From Mesorhizobium escarrei (GTDB taxonomy: Bacteria > Pseudomonadota > Alphaproteobacteria > Rhizobiales > Rhizobiaceae): a DNA stretch of 64,000 nt. Position 1 is the first letter of the stretch, and each line of letters begins with the position of its first letter. The notes under the pieces are model-generated. The model was not told the origin of the DNA. It made no database searches and worked only from the letters and a program-made list of their open reading frames with translations. Below, piece by piece: positions 61,538 through 64,000 of this stretch. The stretch is from contig NZ_CAKXZT010000124.1 in the NCBI RefSeq assembly GCF_935825525.1, positions 186,001 to 250,000 of the forward strand. Reading direction: 5' to 3'. Both the position numbers and the translations under genes were made by a program.

Positions 61538-62950
61538 TCACACCCGCGTTCCACCGACCGTCATCTGGTTCATCCTGAGATGCGGCTGGCCGACGCCGAC
61601 CGGCACGCCCTGGCCGGCCTTGCCGCACATGCCGATGCCGGTGTCGAGCTTCATGTCGTTGCCGATCATCGAAACCCGATGCATGGCATCAGGCCCGTTG
61701 CCGATCAGCATGGCGCCCTTGATCGGCTGCGTCACCTTGCCGTTCTCGATCATGTAGGCCTCGGTGCAGCCGAACACGAATTTGCCCGAGGTGATGTCGA
61801 CCTGGCCGCCGCCGAAGGAGACGGCATAGATGCCGTTCTTGACCGAGGCGATGATTTCGTCCGGCTCCATATCGCCTGACGTCATGTAGGTGTTGGTCAT
61901 GCGCGGCATCGGCTGGTGCGCATAGCCTTCGCGCCGTCCGTTGCCGGTGGCGGTCATGCCCATCAGCCGGGCGTTCTGGCGGTCCTGCATATAGCCGACA
62001 AGCTTGCCGTCGTCGATCAGCACATTGCGGGCCGACGGCGTGCCTTCATCGTCGACGGTCAGCGAGCCGCGTCGCTCGGCCATGGTGCCGTCGTCGACGA
62101 CGGTGACGCCCTTGGCGGCCACCTGCTGGCCCATCAGCCCGGCGAAGGCCGATGTCTTCTTGCGGTTGAAGTCGCCTTCCAGCCCGTGGCCGACGGCCTC
62201 GTGCAGCATGACGCCCGGCCAGCCGCTGGACAGCACGATGTCGAACGTGCCCGCGGGCGCCGGGATGGCCTCGAGGTTGACCAGCGCTTGCCGCAGCGCT
62301 TCCTTAGCGGCGTGCTTCCAACTCTCCTCGACCAGGAATTCGCCAAACCCTTTGCGTCCGCCCATGCCGTAGGAGCCGCTCTCCTGGCGGTCGCCGTTGC
62401 CGACCACCACCGACACATTGATCCTGACCAGCGGGCGGATGTCGCGCACCATCTGGCCGTCGGCACGCATGATCTCGACATGCTGCCAGGAGGCGGCGAG
62501 TGACGCCGTCACCTGCCGCACGCGCGGATCCTCGGCTCGAAGCCACGCATCGATTTCCTGAAGGAGCTTGGCCTTGGCCTCGAAGGAGGGCGAGGGGATC
62601 GGGTTGTCGTCGCCATAGAGATGGCGGTTGGTGCGGGCGGGGGCCGCGGCAAGCGTGCCGGAATAGCCGCTCTTGACGGTTGAGACGGCATCGGCCGCGC
62701 GCAGCAGCGACGCTTCCGAAAGATCGCTGGAATGCGCGTAGCCGCTCGCTTCGCCGGCGACCGCGCGCAGTCCAAAGCCTTGGTCTGTGTTGAAATTGGC
62801 GGTCTTCAGCCGGCCATTGTCGAACATCAGCGCTTCGCTCTCGCTGTATTCGAGGAACAACTCGCCGTCGTCGGCGCCGTTGATGGTCTCGGCGACGATC
62901 TGCTTGATGCGATCGTCGGAAATGTCGAATTGGCCGATCAGGCTGTTCAT
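61538..62950 (-). CDS. tldD: Metalloprotease TldD
   Basis: 470 residues. The zinc-binding HEAVGHGLEGDFNRKKTSAF motif near residue 250 is intact. GFGLRAVAGEASGYAHSSDL at the N-terminus and GMCGKAGQGVPVGVGQPHLR at the C-terminus are conserved. TldD works with TldE/PmbA in peptide maturation and toxin (CcdA) or microcin processing; PmbA is not in this window. ATG 62950. Length is typical. Confidence 0.95.
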   Translation of the reverse strand: MNSLIGQFDISDDRIKQIVAETINGADDGELFLEYSESEALMFDNGRLKTANFNTDQGFGLRAVAGEASGYAHSSDLSEASLLRAADAVSTVKSGYSGTLAAAPARTNRHLYGDDNPIPSPSFEAKAKLLQEIDAWLRAEDPRVRQVTASLAASWQHVEIMRADGQMVRDIRPLVRINVSVVVGNGDRQESGSYGMGGRKGFGEFLVEESWKHAAKEALRQALVNLEAIPAPAGTFDIVLSSGWPGVMLHEAVGHGLEGDFNRKKTSAFAGLMGQQVAAKGVTVVDDGTMAERRGSLTVDDEGTPSARNVLIDDGKLVGYMQDRQNARLMGMTATGNGRREGYAHQPMPRMTNTYMTSGDMEPDEIIASVKNGIYAVSFGGGQVDITSGKFVFGCTEAYMIENGKVTQPIKGAMLIGNGPDAMHRVSMIGNDMKLDTGIGMCGKAGQGVPVGVGQPHLRMNQMTVGGTRV

Positions 62951-63034
62951 GGCAGGTCCGTCCGTGGAAAGAGATTGTCCTCACGATGTAGGCGCGAAGG
63001 TGCGTCCAGACAATTGGCAATGACCATTGTCTGT

Positions 63035-63129
63035 GCATGATCCCGAAAATCGGAATCGATTTTCGGAAAGGATCATGCGCAAAATCAAAGCGCTACAGCA
63101 TCCTTTGCGCGTCCTTGGACGCGCGGCGG
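63035..63129. repeat. REP-like hairpin element, copy 3
   Basis: GCATGATCCCGAAAATCGGA and its mirror TCCGATTTTCGGAAAGGATC form a palindrome at 63035-63079, followed by AAAATCAAAGCGCTACAGC and a second hairpin (TTGCGCGTCC/GGACGCGC). This is the fullest copy; the shared palindrome relates it to 43838 and 44472. It lies between tldD and ialB, both on the minus strand. Confidence 0.72.
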
Positions 63130-63187
63130 AGTAGCCAAAGGCCAGTCACCATCTCTTTTCGTTGGTAAGGACTTTGGGATCTTGGTC

Positions 63188-63787
63188 TCAAGGTAGGGCG
63201 GCGAAACCGTCGGCGAAACCCTTGAGCTCGACCGGAATGCCGATGCCTTCCTCCGGCGTCTGGAAGACGATGAAGGTGGCCGACGTGCCGGTCTTCAGCG
63301 TGTCGAGGAGCGGCTTTTCGAGAATGACCTCGGCATAGCAGCCGTCCTGGAAGCAGCGCACGAAATAGGCCCGGCCGATGTCCTTGCCGTCGACATTTAG
63401 GCCGAGCCCGTTGGGCAACAGCACGCCGAGCGGCGCCAGCACGCGCAGGATTTCGGCCTTGTTGTCGGCGGTCCGCAGCACGACGACGGAAAGCCCCATC
63501 TCGGGGCGGTCTTCGGCGACGACGTTCTGCATCATCACGCATTGTTCCGATGTGGCGCCAGCCGGCGTGTCGCAGATGATCGACCATGCGCCATGCGTCG
63601 TCCGCACCTTGCCGCTTGGCTGCGCGGCATTTGCCTGGCCCATGCCAAACAAGCCAGACTGGCCAACGCCGGACAGGCCAACGCTAGACACTGCAACGAG
63701 AAGGATGGCCTTCGCCAAGTTTCTCGAAAGCCCATCTCTCGAGTGCCCAAGTCTCGAAAGCCCAAGTCCCCAAAGCCAAGAGTTCAT
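63188..63787 (-). CDS. Invasion-associated locus B (IalB)-family protein
   Basis: 199 residues. After an unusually long N-terminus (residues 1-54, with repeated GLSR/GLSG units and the hydrophobic stretch AKAILLVAVSSVGLSG), the mature part shows TTHGAWSIICDTPAGATSEQ, then YFVRCFQDGCYAEVILEKPL, with the conserved Cys pairs of IalB. IalB proteins are exported; in Bartonella the name refers to erythrocyte invasion, but in rhizobia the role is unknown. ATG 63787. Upstream of tldD on the same strand. Confidence 0.9.
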   Translation of the reverse strand: MNSWLWGLGLSRLGHSRDGLSRNLAKAILLVAVSSVGLSGVGQSGLFGMGQANAAQPSGKVRTTHGAWSIICDTPAGATSEQCVMMQNVVAEDRPEMGLSVVVLRTADNKAEILRVLAPLGVLLPNGLGLNVDGKDIGRAYFVRCFQDGCYAEVILEKPLLDTLKTGTSATFIVFQTPEEGIGIPVELKGFADGFAALP

Positions 63788-64000
63788 GACGGCTCCATTG
63801 CGAATCACGGCACTTTAAGCCGCGCCAAGGGCAAGTAAAGGATGAGACCACTGCCGGCCTGCCTCGACCAAGGCAATTTGTGCGCTTTTCCCTGCCAAAT
63901 TCGCCCGAATTGCGACCGCCCGGCGCATTTTGCCCGGACACTCCGCCGCTCGCGCTCCAGCGAGCCGCCACCGCCGCGGCCGCCGCCAAATGCGCAGCCG

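Noticed and set aside
63684..63989. Minus-strand open frame at the window end
   Set aside because: It overlaps ialB in another frame and is Ala/Arg/Gly-rich without known motifs.

Overview
This window is ordinary chromosome of a rhizobial alphaproteobacterium, most likely Mesorhizobium or a close relative. The evidence is high GC, a split F0 ATP synthase operon with paired b' and b subunits, separately encoded glyQ and glyS, rhizobial family proteins (IalB, DUF1344, DUF2277, pirin, TldD), and a promoter matching the rhizobial CTTGAC-N17-CTATAT pattern. It is mostly housekeeping DNA studded with short repeats and small toxin-antitoxin (TA) loci. I found no rRNA, tRNA, CRISPR array, complete insertion sequence or prophage.

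Layout. 1-2.9 kb: the 3' end of an E2-type acyltransferase coupled to an SDR oxidoreductase with a C-terminal SEC-C zinc motif, then a SleB-type cell-wall hydrolase. 3-5.8 kb: atpI-atpB-atpE-atpG-atpF (F0 sector). 6-9.1 kb: rnhB, a radical SAM protein, a small glycosyltransferase and a decayed vapBC pair. 9.4-12.6 kb: two exported metal-dependent hydrolase-like proteins and a PhyH-like dioxygenase. 12.6-16.3 kb (minus): moaB, ispE, a small membrane protein, an S49 peptidase, a TrmN6-like methyltransferase and DUF2007. 16.5-22.8 kb: polyprenyl diphosphate synthase, a LuxR-type regulator, an exported TPR protein and a cNMP-binding patatin phospholipase. 22.9-23.5 kb: a scar made of NmrA-like and ISAs1 fragments. 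23.7-27.8 kb: glyQ and glyS, both carrying in-frame palindromic DNA elements. 27.8-36.5 kb: tsaC, an FAD-linked oxidase, ubiA, an intact VapBC pair, purD and a GH25 lysozyme. 36.6-43.8 kb: acyl-CoA dehydrogenase and enoyl-CoA hydratase, broken and orphan TA genes, pdxH, a lipoprotein, a DnaJ-class chaperone, fabI and a histidine phosphatase. 44-49 kb: DUF1344, aroC, ribB, and an MFS pump divergent from a TetR regulator across three operators. 49.1-60.2 kb: HDAC-like deacetylase, xseB, DUF2277, pirin and dxs, then a cargo block (ankyrin, YHS, class III adenylate cyclase, GFA), then tlyA and an RNA uracil methyltransferase. 60.2-64 kb: an intact Xre-RES TA pair beside a vapBC remnant, tldD and ialB.

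Functional links: isoprenoid and quinone supply (dxs, ispE, polyprenyl synthase, ubiA), fatty-acid metabolism (fabI, acyl-CoA dehydrogenase, hydratase), translation and tRNA/rRNA modification (glyQS, tsaC, tlyA, uracil methyltransferase), and envelope work (SleB-like, GH25, S49, IalB).

The most unusual signal is a family of palindromic elements with ends like ATCTCCCCC...GGGGGAGAT. One copy lies downstream of atpF. Three copies sit inside the open reading frames of both subunits of one essential enzyme, glycyl-tRNA synthetase, adding roughly 37-59 residues each without breaking the frame. The second theme is TA decay: six TA loci or remnants, of which only two are complete. Stretches of about 200-300 bases without a gene at 44285-44571, 57286-57573, 62951-63187 and 63788-64000 hold only repeats or nothing I recognise.
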